A stretch of DNA of 48,554 bases from Acinetobacter tianfuensis (lineage in GTDB: Bacteria > Pseudomonadota > Gammaproteobacteria > Pseudomonadales > Moraxellaceae), in contig NZ_RAXV01000030.1 of the NCBI RefSeq assembly GCF_003611465.1, forward strand, positions 1 to 48,554, written 5' to 3'. Of the stretch, positions 37,579 to 47,163 are shown piece after piece. The notes beneath the pieces were generated by a model. That model saw only the letters and a list, made by a program, of their open reading frames with translations. It had not been told where the DNA came from and did no database searches. The stretch's first letter is position 1; the number at the start of each line of letters is the position of its first letter. A program made the translations under genes and the position numbers.

Positions 37579-39195
37579 TTAAAAGACTTTAAGAAATAAC
37601 CAGTACAAACCGCCAGACAAACAGATGGTTGCTGGCAATGTAAAGATCCAAGCAGATAAAATCGTGCGGACAGTAGCAAAGTTCAGGCCTGATTTGTTGG
37701 CAACCATCGTACCTGCAACAGCAGAGTTCAGTACGTGTGTAGTCGATACCGGCATACCGAAACCGTCAGCCGCTGCAATCGTTGTCATTGCCACAAGCTC
37801 AGCAGACATTCCCTGGCCATAAGTCATATGATTTTTACCAATACGCTCACCGACTGTCACCACAATACGTTTCCAGCCGACCATTGTGCCTAAGCCAAGC
37901 GCTAGAGCAACAGCCACTTTGACCCATGTAGGAATATACTGCAAGAATGAGTCAAGATTGCTGCGGTACTCTTTGACTGACTTCTCTTGCGCTTCAGTCA
38001 TCGCTGGCAGCTGCTCAGCTTTGTCTAAGCGTTTGAAAGCGGTAGTGCTTAAGTACATATCATTACGCAGTGCAGATACTTCAGTTTCTGGAATATCTTT
38101 CAAGTCGCCATATTGGCCTACACGTTCACCAAGATGATCCGTCAAGCTCGCCAATGCAGGCACAACTTCAGGTGTAATTTCCTTGGTTTGGATATAAGCC
38201 GTAATCACTTCACGCGCTTTCTCATCAGTAATATCATCATGCTGTGCATAGATCGCCGTCGCTGTTTGCGCGGATAACTGATGGAAAGACTGAATATGCT
38301 GATGATCCAAGTTTTTGTTCAGTGAATACGCCAGCGGTACACAGCCAATCAAGATCAGCATGATCAGGCCCATGCCCTTTTGACCGTCATTTGAGCCATG
38401 CGCAAAACTTACACCTGTACAGGTAAAGATCAAAATTGCGCGGATCAGCGGCGGCGGCGGCTTGTTGCCTTCTGGCGGCTGGAACAGCTCCATTTGTTTC
38501 TTAAAGATTTTTTTAACCAATAAGAACAATAGCGCAGCAAATGCAAAACCAATTAAAGGAGAGAAAAGCAAAGCCTTACCCACTTTTAACACTTGGTCCA
38601 TGTCCACACCAGATGCGCCGCTGCCTGCATTCAAAAGGTAGTTCATGATACCCACGCCTAAAATCGAACCGATTAAAGTATGTGAGCTTGAAGCCGGAAT
38701 GCCTAGAAACCAAGTTCCTAAGTTCCATAAAATGGCAGCGATCAGCATGGCAAAAACCATGGCAAAGCCTGCTCCGGAGCCGACATTCATAATCAGCTCG
38801 ACTGGAAGCAAAGCAATAATGCCGTAGGCGACAGCGCCGCTGGCAACCATTACGCCCAGAAAGTTACAGAAACCCGCCCACATCACCGCCACGGGCGCTG
38901 AAAGAGCATTGGTATAAATCACTGTTGCTACAGCATTTGCTGTATCGTGGAAACCGTTAACGAATTCAAAACCGAGCGCAATAAATAAAGCCGTTCCCAG
39001 CAAGATTAATGTGTATAAGCTAAGTGCTGGAACATGCGCTAAATCGGCCGTCAATTGAAAGCCAATATAAATAAGCGTTGAAATAATAACCGTAAGAAAT
39101 ACCGGCATAAAAAATTTCGGTGTTGGCACATGAACATTGGTCGACTGAGCAGCCGACTGTTGTGCTGATTCTACGGGAGTTTGATTAGAATTCAT
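37579..39195 (-). CDS. PiT-family inorganic phosphate transporter
   Basis: A 538-aa inner-membrane symporter (549 aa if the upstream ATG 39228 is used; neither start has a clear ribosome site, and the shorter form begins MNSNQTPVES). Family signatures are GFHDTANAVATVIYTNALS near the N-terminus and SFAHGSNDGQKGMGLIM in the middle, the duplicated PiT motifs. About ten membrane helices flank a central hydrophilic loop of roughly 120 residues (about 305-430) containing an HHQ-rich segment. It imports phosphate, usually as metal-phosphate with protons or sodium. A TATAAT at 39251-39256 (minus) could be its -10. Confidence 0.93.
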   Translation of the reverse strand: MNSNQTPVESAQQSAAQSTNVHVPTPKFFMPVFLTVIISTLIYIGFQLTADLAHVPALSLYTLILLGTALFIALGFEFVNGFHDTANAVATVIYTNALSAPVAVMWAGFCNFLGVMVASGAVAYGIIALLPVELIMNVGSGAGFAMVFAMLIAAILWNLGTWFLGIPASSSHTLIGSILGVGIMNYLLNAGSGASGVDMDQVLKVGKALLFSPLIGFAFAALLFLLVKKIFKKQMELFQPPEGNKPPPPLIRAILIFTCTGVSFAHGSNDGQKGMGLIMLILIGCVPLAYSLNKNLDHQHIQSFHQLSAQTATAIYAQHDDITDEKAREVITAYIQTKEITPEVVPALASLTDHLGERVGQYGDLKDIPETEVSALRNDMYLSTTAFKRLDKAEQLPAMTEAQEKSVKEYRSNLDSFLQYIPTWVKVAVALALGLGTMVGWKRIVVTVGERIGKNHMTYGQGMSAELVAMTTIAAADGFGMPVSTTHVLNSAVAGTMVANKSGLNFATVRTILSAWIFTLPATICLSGGLYWLFLKVF

Positions 39196-39320
39196 GCAAG
39201 CAGGAATGGAGGATTTAAGAATCCCCATATTGTTCAGTTAAATTGTGACAATTATATGACAAAGCGGTGCCAGATAAAGCAATATTTCATACTTTATTTG
39301 CAGAAAAAACCCTGTAAATC

Positions 39321-39349
39321 TTGACAAAAACACTCTGTTTAATTAATAC
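39321..39349 (+). promoter_or_regulatory. Probable sigma-70 promoter upstream of metH
   Basis: TTGACA (39321-39326), 17-bp spacer, TAATAC (39344-39349). If used, metH would have a leader of about 295 nt. No cobalamin or S-adenosylmethionine riboswitch core was recognised in that leader. Confidence 0.5.
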
Positions 39350-39453
39350 AAATCATAAACTTAGAACCCCAGCTGCATCTCCTTTGATGAATAAATGCAT
39401 GATTTTGAATAATGTTACAAGCCGTGAAATATGACATAGCCAAAGCCGTACAG

Positions 39454-39465
39454 CTGTCATGACAG
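39454..39465. promoter_or_regulatory. Perfect 12-bp palindrome upstream of metH
   Basis: CTGTCATGACAG, preceded by ATGACA at 39431 and followed by ATGACA at 39485. It is operator-like and lies about 190 bp before the metH start. The binding factor is unknown. Confidence 0.4.
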
Positions 39466-39652
39466 AGCAGACTACAGTATCAATATGACAATTCAATGAA
39501 TCATGAATAACTGTATATTCAAAGCGTTATGCAGAGCGGCTTGCTTGAATTTCATACTGCAGCCGCAGTTAATAAGCTGAATATCAGTAAAAATGAACTG
39601 AATTCTGCTAATATATTCGCCGATTTCATATTCCATCGGATTGGGTTGATTT

Positions 39653-42600
39653 ATGTCCACGCTTACCACCCTGAAAGAGCTTCTTGCCAAACGTATTCTG
39701 ATTATTGACGGTGCCATGGGAACCATGATCCAGCGTCACAAACTTGAAGAAGCTGACTACCGTGGTGAGCGTTTTGCTGACTGGGCATCTGACCTCAAAG
39801 GCAACAATGACCTTTTAGTGTTGACCCAACCGCAGATTATCCAAGGCATCCATGAAGCCTATTTGGATGCAGGCGCTGACATCATTGAAACCAACAGCTT
39901 TAACGGCACACGTGTTTCGATGTCAGACTATCATATGGAAGATTTAGTTCCAGAGATCAACCGTGAAGCGGCACGTCTTGCCAAAGAAGCTTGCCAAAAA
40001 TATTCAACGCCTGATAAACCACGTTTTGTGGCAGGTGTTTTAGGGCCAACATCACGTACCTGTTCCATTTCTCCAAACGTGAATGACCCTGCATTCCGTA
40101 ACATTACGTTTGATGAACTGAAAGAAAACTATATAGAAGCTGCACATGCCCTGATTGAAGGCGGTGCAGACATTCTCCTGATTGAAACCGTATTTGATAC
40201 CTTAAACTGTAAAGCTGCGATTTTTGCAGTCAAAGAAGTATTCCGTCAGATTGGCCATGAATTGCCTTTAATGATTTCAGGCACGATTACCGATGCTTCA
40301 GGTCGTACACTGACAGGTCAGACTGCGGAAGCGTTCTGGAACTCTGTACGTCACGGCGATTTATTGTCGATTGGTTTTAACTGTGCCCTCGGTGCAGATG
40401 CAATGCGTCCACACGTTAAAACCATTGCCGATGTAGCGGATACTTTTGTTTCTGCACATCCAAATGCTGGCTTGCCAAATGCTTTCGGCGGGTATGATGA
40501 AACTCCTGAACAAACTGCGGCATTCTTAAAAGAATTTGCTGAAAGCGGTCTGATCAATATCACAGGCGGTTGCTGTGGTACGACGCCTGATCATATCCGT
40601 GCCATTTATAATGCGGTTAAAGACATTCAGCCACGTCAGATTCCTGAAACCAAACCTGCTTGCCGTTTAAGTGGTTTAGAACCGTTCAACATCACCGCTG
40701 ACTCATTATTTGTCAATGTTGGTGAACGTACCAACGTCACAGGTTCTAAAAAATTCTTGCGTTTAATCCGTGAAGAAAACTTTGCCGAAGCACTGGATGT
40801 GGCTTTACAGCAAGTGGTTGCAGGTGCGCAGGTGATCGACATTAACATGGATGAAGGGATGCTCGACTCGCAAGGGGCGATGGTACATTTCCTGAATCTG
40901 GTTGCCTCTGAACCTGAAATCTCTAAAGTGCCAATCATGATTGACTCATCTAAATGGGAAATCATTGAAGCAGGTCTGAAATGCGTGCAAGGTAAAGCTG
41001 TCGTCAACTCGATTTCCTTAAAAGAAGGCTATGACGAGTTTGTCGAAAAAGCACGTTTATGCCGTCAGTACGGTGCTGCTGTCATTGTCATGGCATTTGA
41101 TGAAAATGGTCAGGCAGATACTGCAGCGCGTAAAAAAGAAATCTGTAAACGCTCTTATGATGTGTTGGTCAATGATGTTGGCTTCCCTGCTGAAGATATT
41201 ATTTTTGACCCGAACGTGTTTGCGGTTGCAACAGGGATTGAAGAACATAATAACTATGCAGTTGATTTCATTGAAGCAACAGGCTGGATTAAACAAAATC
41301 TGCCACATGCCATGATTTCAGGCGGTGTATCGAACGTATCGTTCTCTTTCCGTGGTAATGAGCCTGTACGTGAGGCGATTCACTCGGTATTCCTCTACCA
41401 TGCCATTCAACAAGGCATGACCATGGGGATCGTGAATGCAGGTCAGATGGCAATTTACGATGATATTGATAAAGAGCTAAAAGCTGCGGTGGAAGATGTC
41501 ATCCTGAACCAAAATCAAGGTGAAAGTCATCAGGAAGCGACTGAAAAATTGCTTGAAGTGGCGGAAAAATACCGTGGTCAAGGTGCTGCACAAAAACAAG
41601 TTGAAGACCTTGAGTGGCGTAATCAACCTGTTGAAAAACGTCTTGAACATGCTTTGGTCAAAGGCATCACCACCTTTATTGATGAAGATACTGAAGAAGC
41701 GCGTTTAAAATCGGCACGCCCATTGGATGTAATTGAAGGTCCACTCATGGACGGCATGAACGTGGTTGGTGACTTGTTCGGTTCAGGCAAAATGTTCTTA
41801 CCGCAAGTGGTGAAGTCTGCACGTGTGATGAAACAAGCCGTAGCTTGGTTAAACCCGTTCATTGAAGCGGAAAAATCAGGCGGTCAGTCTAAAGGTAAAG
41901 TCCTGATGGCAACCGTAAAAGGCGACGTACACGACATTGGTAAAAATATCGTCGGCGTGGTTTTAGGTTGTAATGGTTATGACATCATTGACCTTGGCGT
42001 GATGGTGCCTGCGGAAAAAATCTTACAAACGGCAATTGATGAAAAAGTCGACATTATTGGTTTATCAGGTTTAATCACACCATCTTTGGATGAAATGGTG
42101 TTTGTTGCCAAAGAAATGCAGCGTAAAGGTTTCAATGTTCCGTTATTAATTGGTGGAGCAACAACCTCTAAAGCGCATACTGCGGTAAAAATTGATCCGC
42201 AATATTCAAATGATGCGGTGATTTACGTTGCCGATGCTTCTCGTGCGGTGGGTGTGGCAACAACTTTACTTTCTAAAGAGATGAAGCCAAAGTTTGTAGC
42301 AGAAACCCGTGCCGAATATGAAAAAGTGCGTGAACGTATTGCCAATAAACAGCCAAAAGCTGCCAAGCTGACTTATGCAGCATCCATTGAAAATGGTCTG
42401 AAAATTGACTTTGCAGCGAATCAACCTGTGAAGCCAAACTTTATTGGTACGCAAACCCTGACCAATTATCCACTTGAAACTTTGGTGGAATACTTTGACT
42501 GGACGCCATTCTTTATTTCATGGAGTCTGGCGGGTAAGTTCCCTGCTATTCTAACCGATGAAGTGGTCGGTGAAGCAGCGACTGATTTGTATAATCAAGC

Positions 42601-43342
42601 GCAGGACATGCTCAAAGACATTATTGCAAATAAACGCTTTGATGCCCGTGCCGTGTTCAGTATCTACCCTGCCAACCGTTCTGCGGCAGATTCTGTTGAA
42701 GTTTATAACGAAGATGGTCAATCGGTTACACATACCTTCCATCATATTCGTCAGCAGTCGGACAAAGTCACAGGTAAACCAAACTTGTCTTTGGCTGATT
42801 TTGTTGCAACGAAAGATCAAGCTGAAGACTGGTTAGGTGGCTTTACGGTGTCAATCTTCGGTGCGGAAGAAATGGCGCATGAGTTTAAAGCTAAGGGTGA
42901 TGATTATTCTGCCATTCTTGCACAATCTTTAGGTGACCGTTTTGCTGAAGCTTTTGCAGAGCATTTGCATGAGCGCATTCGTAAAGAGTTCTGGGGCAAT
43001 CAGGCAAATGAGCAACTTTCAAATGAAGAGTTGATTAAAGAGAAGTATGTCGGGATTCGCCCTGCACCAGGTTACCCTGCATGTCCTGAACATTCGGAAA
43101 AAGCGTCTTTGTTTGATTGGTTAGGTTCAACAGCTAAAATTGGTACTGAGTTAACTTCTAGTTTTGCAATGTGGCCGCCTTCAAGTGTCAGCGGTTTTTA
43201 TTATGCAAACCCTGAAAGCCAATACTTTAACGTGGGTAAAATTGCTCAAGATCAGCTTGAGGATTATGCAAAGCGAAAGGGCTGGACTTTGGATGAAGCG
43301 AAGCGTTGGTTAGCACCAAACTTGGATGATTCGGTTTCTTGA
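39653..43342 (+). CDS. metH: Cobalamin-dependent methionine synthase
   Basis: A 1229-aa four-module enzyme that methylates homocysteine using methyltetrahydrofolate and B12. The homocysteine domain (about 1-330) has zinc cysteines in GFNCALGAD and [13 protein letters not shown]. The folate domain (about 350-620) includes [14 protein letters not shown]. The B12 cap and binding domain (about 650-890) has the lower-ligand motif [20 protein letters not shown]. The C-terminal S-adenosylmethionine reactivation domain (about 900-1229) ends with [15 protein letters not shown]. All modules are complete. It is monocistronic. B12 biosynthesis or uptake genes are not in the window. Confidence 0.97.
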   Translation: MSTLTTLKELLAKRILIIDGAMGTMIQRHKLEEADYRGERFADWASDLKGNNDLLVLTQPQIIQGIHEAYLDAGADIIETNSFNGTRVSMSDYHMEDLVPEINREAARLAKEACQKYSTPDKPRFVAGVLGPTSRTCSISPNVNDPAFRNITFDELKENYIEAAHALIEGGADILLIETVFDTLNCKAAIFAVKEVFRQIGHELPLMISGTITDASGRTLTGQTAEAFWNSVRHGDLLSIGFNCALGADAMRPHVKTIADVADTFVSAHPNAGLPNAFGGYDETPEQTAAFLKEFAESGLINITGGCCGTTPDHIRAIYNAVKDIQPRQIPETKPACRLSGLEPFNITADSLFVNVGERTNVTGSKKFLRLIREENFAEALDVALQQVVAGAQVIDINMDEGMLDSQGAMVHFLNLVASEPEISKVPIMIDSSKWEIIEAGLKCVQGKAVVNSISLKEGYDEFVEKARLCRQYGAAVIVMAFDENGQADTAARKKEICKRSYDVLVNDVGFPAEDIIFDPNVFAVATGIEEHNNYAVDFIEATGWIKQNLPHAMISGGVSNVSFSFRGNEPVREAIHSVFLYHAIQQGMTMGIVNAGQMAIYDDIDKELKAAVEDVILNQNQGESHQEATEKLLEVAEKYRGQGAAQKQVEDLEWRNQPVEKRLEHALVKGITTFIDEDTEEARLKSARPLDVIEGPLMDGMNVVGDLFGSGKMFLPQVVKSARVMKQAVAWLNPFIEAEKSGGQSKGKVLMATVKGDVHDIGKNIVGVVLGCNGYDIIDLGVMVPAEKILQTAIDEKVDIIGLSGLITPSLDEMVFVAKEMQRKGFNVPLLIGGATTSKAHTAVKIDPQYSNDAVIYVADASRAVGVATTLLSKEMKPKFVAETRAEYEKVRERIANKQPKAAKLTYAASIENGLKIDFAANQPVKPNFIGTQTLTNYPLETLVEYFDWTPFFISWSLAGKFPAILTDEVVGEAATDLYNQAQDMLKDIIANKRFDARAVFSIYPANRSAADSVEVYNEDGQSVTHTFHHIRQQSDKVTGKPNLSLADFVATKDQAEDWLGGFTVSIFGAEEMAHEFKAKGDDYSAILAQSLGDRFAEAFAEHLHERIRKEFWGNQANEQLSNEELIKEKYVGIRPAPGYPACPEHSEKASLFDWLGSTAKIGTELTSSFAMWPPSSVSGFYYANPESQYFNVGKIAQDQLEDYAKRKGWTLDEAKRWLAPNLDDSVS

Positions 43343-43359
43343 TTTTTTAATTTCGATAG

Positions 43360-43388
43360 TTTCCCCCTTTTTTTCAAAGGGGGACTTT
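43360..43388. terminator. Hairpin between metH and the convergent transglycosylase gene
   Basis: CCCCCTTT (43363-43370) pairs with AAAGGGGG (43376-43383), loop TTTTC. It lacks a long T tract on either side, so termination is likely but weaker than elsewhere in the window. Confidence 0.6.
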
Positions 43389-43403
43389 CACGTATCAAAT
43401 GAA

Positions 43404-44042
43404 TTACGTGACAGCTCCTCCCTTCAACGAGGATGCGTTGTGTGTGGCTAACTTACAGGAAATATTACTAACCCTGATTTTTATTTTAGATCGCCATATT
43501 TCTTTATTATTTAATGGTTCTGGATACTTCAATCTAGCTACAATTTCTATTTTTTCAGAAGTACTTAATTTATGATTAACTTTCTTCCATTTTAAATAAT
43601 GGTCTAATCCGTCCATATCCGATCCTAAAAAAGCAATTTTAAGATAGGCTGTGGCAATTTGTTGATTGCTAAATTTGTGAGAAATTAAAATTGCTAATAA
43701 TTGCTCTCTTAACTTTCTTTTCCATGTTCTTTCATATCTTTGAGTTATTACCCTGACATATTGTTGCGCAATCGTACTAGCTCCTTGGAATTGATTTTTA
43801 AACTTCGTATAGTAAATAGCACGTAACATTGCATAATGATCAATACCAAAATGCCTCAAAACTCGATGATCTTCAGCAATGAATAAAATGTTAATTATTT
43901 CCTCATCAAGTAATTGTTGGACACTCTTCAAATTTTTTTCACATTTTACAAAATCAATCTGGAAGTTATCCAAATTTAATTTATAAAATAATTTCATCAA
44001 TAAATAAAAAGGTATCGTTAAAAAGAAGTACATTACTTTCAT
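43404..44042 (-). CDS. Divergent GT51 transglycosylase-domain protein
   Basis: A 212-aa protein with an N-terminal membrane helix (about 3-20) and a GT51-like domain. Motif 1 appears as IAEDHRVLRHFGIDHYA with the catalytic Glu, motif 2 as QGASTIAQQYVRVI, motif 3 as WKRKLREQLLAILI with the second Glu. Motif 4 is degenerate (TAYLKIAFLGSDMDG, lacking the usual YLN), and the C-terminus is Lys-rich. It is much more divergent than MtgA at 22594 and embedded in DNA visibly richer in A+T (only 11 G/C in 43981-44040), which suggests transfer. Its ATG overlaps the TGA of the preceding gene (ATGA), so the two are translationally coupled. It may be a lipid II-acting enzyme of an accessory system rather than a housekeeping synthase. 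Confidence 0.82.
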   Translation of the reverse strand: MKVMYFFLTIPFYLLMKLFYKLNLDNFQIDFVKCEKNLKSVQQLLDEEIINILFIAEDHRVLRHFGIDHYAMLRAIYYTKFKNQFQGASTIAQQYVRVITQRYERTWKRKLREQLLAILISHKFSNQQIATAYLKIAFLGSDMDGLDHYLKWKKVNHKLSTSEKIEIVARLKYPEPLNNKEIWRSKIKIRVSNISCKLATHNASSLKGGAVT

Positions 44043-44650
44043 ACTTTACCTTTAATTCCAGCAATAGATTGATTAAAAGGAACTTTAGATAGACAGACAC
44101 TGCCTCTTTGGTCAGCAACCATAGAATAAAAGTCTCCATCAAACATAATTGCCTTCCTATTACTAATAAAGAAAAAAAATTTCTTTAATTCAAAGCGACA
44201 ATAAATAGTAGATTGTCTCTTCTCACCATATTCAGTCGCATGTATGGTTAATATATCTGGCCCAAAAATATTTTTTTGAATTGACCCTTCAATTTGAGCT
44301 CGAGCCCTATGTTTACCTGTATATTTCAAAATATGTCGAGAATGTGTTGCTCTTTTGCCATAACTTGAATCTTCATATACTTTTTCAGATGCCCCTCGAA
44401 TATTACTACCTTCAAGTCTTAAAAAAAGATTATGTTGAAGCTCCATGTTTTTATAGGGATTATAAGCCGTTTCATCTGTTTTTGACCTCAAGTACCATTG
44501 GCCAGAAAAATCTGGAATACCAAATAACTTTTCTCTAATTAGAAAAAATAAGAAAGCTATTATTATTGCTGCTAACACAGCTTCCCAAATATCCCCAAAA
44601 GCAAAATCTTCAGTTAAATATAATAAAATATTTTTTGAGTCAAAATTCAT
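44039..44650 (-). CDS. Membrane-anchored beta-rich protein paired with the GT51 gene
   Basis: A 203-aa protein, start ATG 44650 preferred over TTG 44659; no clear ribosome site. One transmembrane helix at about residues 20-38 (AVLAAIIIAFLFFLIREKLF) is followed by a region that starts with a lipocalin-like GxW (IPDFSGQWYLRSKT) and alternates beta-strand patterns to the C-terminus. One or two membrane helices followed by a small beta-barrel resembles the layout of Cap15-type 2TM-beta effectors, but this is an analogy, not a family match. The 3' end overlaps the GT51 start by 4 bp. A+T-rich composition matches the partner gene. Function unknown. Confidence 0.78.
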   Translation of the reverse strand: MNFDSKNILLYLTEDFAFGDIWEAVLAAIIIAFLFFLIREKLFGIPDFSGQWYLRSKTDETAYNPYKNMELQHNLFLRLEGSNIRGASEKVYEDSSYGKRATHSRHILKYTGKHRARAQIEGSIQKNIFGPDILTIHATEYGEKRQSTIYCRFELKKFFFFISNRKAIMFDGDFYSMVADQRGSVCLSKVPFNQSIAGIKGKV

Positions 44651-44726
44651 AAAAATCAATATATTAATAAGAAAATATCTTTATCAATAAATACCACATT
44701 TTCCTAATAATTGGAACTCTAATATA

Positions 44727-45062
44727 CTACTGCAGTTTACTTCCCCCATAAATCGCCCCCATCACCTGCCCATTATCAAACCTCAGCACCTTTAGCCCAA
44801 GTTGAACTAAAGCTTCATCTCGAACTCGATCGGCTTCTAATCCTTCAGGCGTATAGTGCTGACTACCATCACACTCAATCACCAAATTTGCAGATGGACA
44901 GTAAAAATCCACAATGAAATTTAAAATTGGTTTCTGCCGATAAAATTGAAGCCCGCAAATTTGCTTATTGCGGAGTTTTGCCCACAGTAACTTTTCAGAA
45001 TCAGTCATGTTATTACGTAAGTCACGTGAGGCTAGTTTTAATTTTTTATTGTAGGGTTTCAC
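44727..45062 (-). CDS. DUF559 (Vsr-like endonuclease fold) protein
   Basis: A 111-aa protein starting at GTG. It has the DUF559 signature: RDLRNNMTDSEKLLWAKLRN, then LQFYRQKPILNFIVDFYC, then NLVIECDGSQHY with the acidic residues of a PD-(D/E)XK-like site, then VLRFDN. The family is related to very-short-patch repair endonucleases; its role is poorly known. It lies 76 bp upstream of the membrane protein gene on the same strand, so cotranscription with the GT51 pair is possible. A decayed second copy lies at about 45265-45345. Confidence 0.88.
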   Translation of the reverse strand: MKPYNKKLKLASRDLRNNMTDSEKLLWAKLRNKQICGLQFYRQKPILNFIVDFYCPSANLVIECDGSQHYTPEGLEADRVRDEALVQLGLKVLRFDNGQVMGAIYGGSKLQ

Positions 45063-45548
45063 TTTTATTCTACTAATTTATTTTATTAATCCTTCCTCAT
45101 GCACCAGAAATGGCTCACCGTTTAAAAGGAAGAAACGGTCAAGTGCTTCGCGAAAGTTCCCTTTGAAAATAAGGGATTTAGAATAATTTTAATTTTTAAT
45201 TGCCATCTCATAAATATATAGAAAAATAGCGTCAATATCACCCGAAATCTGTCTGTTAAGACACCTCAGGCTCAATGACTAAATTGGCAGAAAGACAGTA
45301 AAACTCATCATTGATATTTACCAATAGAACGGTAAATCTTGACTGGAATAAAAAGAGTGATCTTAGTATGAAAGTGGCCTTTCCTTAGCCATCTTTCCTG
45401 AAATAAATGTTAAGTTGCCGCATAACATGTGACATCGCTTCAGTTGAGCCTGAATAACCCTGCTTTAAGGATTATTCAGCACTAAGACCACTTAAGGTAT
45501 TGAAATTAAGTTGAATAACACCTAAATAACTTAATTCAAATCTGATGC
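45063..45548. other. Intergenic stretch with a decayed DUF559 fragment and inverted repeats
   Basis: Contains a degraded DUF559 copy (separate entry), an inverted repeat CTGAATAA/TTATTCAG at about 45449-45475, and a larger one at 45500-45540 (TTGAAaTTAAGTT paired with AACTTAATTCAA, one bulge) just beyond the stop of the alcohol dehydrogenase gene, which may help end its transcript. No intact gene was seen. Confidence 0.6.
45262..45345 (-). pseudogene. Decayed partial copy of a DUF559 gene
   Basis: On the minus strand a fragment reads DEFYCLSANLVIE, closely matching VDFYCPSANLVIE of the intact DUF559 gene at 44727, and an upstream piece reads LPFYW against LQFYRQ. The two pieces lie in different frames and a stop follows the motif after a few residues (IEPEVS-stop). 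The DNA also aligns (CTCAAT.AC.AAATT.GCAGA pattern). This is a relic of a tandem duplicate. Confidence 0.7.
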
Positions 45549-46733
45549 TTAAGCATTAGACTTTAACGCAGCTTTAAAGATATCAACGACTTGAGCATGT
45601 GTTGCTTTACGCGGATTGGTCAACATGCAGGCATCTTTCTGCGCATTCTCAGACATAACGCCCAAGTCTTGCTCTTTCACGCCCAATTCAGACAAATTAG
45701 ACGGAATGCCAATCGATGCTGAAAGTTCACGAATAGCATCAATAGCGGCAAAGGCTGCTTCATTTACAGTCAGACCGTCTGTATTTACACCCATTAATTG
45801 CGCAATACGTGCATAACGGTCAGGGCAAGCAATGAGGTTGAACTCGCAAACATGCGGCAGCAATACTGCATTGCAGACACCGTGCGGCAAGTTGTAAAAA
45901 CCTCCCAGCTGGTGCGCCATAGCATGCACATAACCTAATGAAGCATTGTTAAATGCCATACCTGCAAGATATTGCGCATAGCTCATGGCATCACGCGCCT
46001 CAAGATTTTCACCATTTGCGACTGCTGGACTAAGCCACTCGCTAATCATGCTGATTGCTTTTTCTGCACAAGCATCCGTAATTGGATTCGCCGCTGTAGA
46101 GACATACGCTTCAACCGCATGTGTCAATGCATCCATACCCGTTGCAGCAGTAAGCGCTGCCGGTTTTGCAATCATCAGTTTTGGATCATCAATCGCAATC
46201 AGCGGAGTACAGCGCCAGTCAACAATCGCCATTTTAACGTGGGTTTCTGTATTGGTGATAATACAGAAACGGGTCATTTCCGATGCCGTACCTGCTGTAG
46301 TATTAATCGCAATCAGCGGAGTCATTGGCACAGTACTTTTGTCAATGCCTTCATAATCACGGATATGGCCGCCGCCTGCTGTAACTAAGCCAACACCCTT
46401 AGCGCAGTCATGGGAAGAGCCGCCGCCAAGCGACACAATAAAGTCGCATCCGTTGTCATTATATTCTTTGACTCCGTTATGCACATTAATGTCGGTTGGG
46501 TTCGGTTCTGCGCCTGGGAAAATATGGCTGTCTACACCCGCATCTTTAAGATAGCCTGCGATGGTGTCCGCTACACCAAATTTGAATAAGCCTGCATCGG
46601 TTACAATCAGCGCTTTTTTCGCGCCTAGATTTTGCGCTTTTGCGCCAATTTCTTTAGCGCAGCCTGGACCGAATAGCGATACGCAAGGGATGTAAAAACC
46701 GTTCGTTTGATCTGCAATATTTTTAAAAGCCAT
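45549..46733 (-). CDS. Iron-containing alcohol dehydrogenase (group III)
   Basis: A 394-aa NAD-dependent dehydrogenase of the Zymomonas AdhB/YiaY type. NAD-binding GGGSSHDCAKGVG lies near residue 100. Metal ligands appear in GMDALTHAVEAY (Asp and His, about 195-205) and AMAHQLGGFYNLPHGVCNA (two His, about 265-285). ATG 46733 is chosen because AGAAGGAATC precedes it and the length then matches the family; an upstream in-frame ATG at 46766 adds 11 residues. The enzyme would oxidise primary alcohols or reduce aldehydes. The GAF-domain regulator gene lies upstream on the same strand and is a plausible activator. Confidence 0.95.
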   Translation of the reverse strand: MAFKNIADQTNGFYIPCVSLFGPGCAKEIGAKAQNLGAKKALIVTDAGLFKFGVADTIAGYLKDAGVDSHIFPGAEPNPTDINVHNGVKEYNDNGCDFIVSLGGGSSHDCAKGVGLVTAGGGHIRDYEGIDKSTVPMTPLIAINTTAGTASEMTRFCIITNTETHVKMAIVDWRCTPLIAIDDPKLMIAKPAALTAATGMDALTHAVEAYVSTAANPITDACAEKAISMISEWLSPAVANGENLEARDAMSYAQYLAGMAFNNASLGYVHAMAHQLGGFYNLPHGVCNAVLLPHVCEFNLIACPDRYARIAQLMGVNTDGLTVNEAAFAAIDAIRELSASIGIPSNLSELGVKEQDLGVMSENAQKDACMLTNPRKATHAQVVDIFKAALKSNA

Positions 46734-47163
46734 GGTGCGATTCCTTCTACCATTATTTGTCGTCATTGTTATGGGTAATGCTTACCCTAAAATGAGTATT
46801 AAATAGCGCTTTAAAAAAATGCACCTACCAAAGACCTACCATCTATAAGCATTTGATTTAATTTCATTTATAATGATTAATTTTTCATATTCCAGTGAGA
46901 GTCAATTGCGGTTTGACCATTTCGCTTTAGTTCACCATCCCCTGCGGTCACTCCTGTAAACGTTTGACCCGGCTTTCTTGCACAAAATGGTAAAATTAGC
47001 GCTCTTCAATCACTTCAACTGAATGAGCTGCTGGGTTATAAATCCAGTCTAATATCTTGAATTTATTCAAGACTAATGCAGATGTGATAGATCTCTTTCA
47101 TGATGCCATTTTCAAAATAAAAATAAGCCCAAACCAAGCCAATACCGTTTAAACAGTGTTGCC
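46734..47163. other. Promoter region of the alcohol dehydrogenase gene
   Basis: About 430 AT-rich bases between the regulator stop and adh start. It contains a palindrome (separate entry) and two TTTGACC direct copies near 46911 and 46974 on the plus strand. No sigma-54 -24/-12 element was found. No gene is supported. Confidence 0.5.
47055..47072. promoter_or_regulatory. Palindrome upstream of the alcohol dehydrogenase gene
   Basis: TCTTGAA-TTTA-TTCAAGA, perfect 7-bp arms, about 320 bp upstream of the adh start and 90 bp beyond the regulator stop. It could be an operator for the regulator or the stem of a weak terminator. Confidence 0.4.

Noticed and set aside
39356..39652. Cobalamin riboswitch in the metH leader
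   Set aside because: No B12-box-like sequence or core helices were recognised.
43404..44042. GT51 gene considered as a second housekeeping mtgA or a phage lysis gene
   Set aside because: A normal mtgA is present at 22594, motif 4 here is degenerate, and no phage genes flank it; kept as an accessory gene of unknown role.
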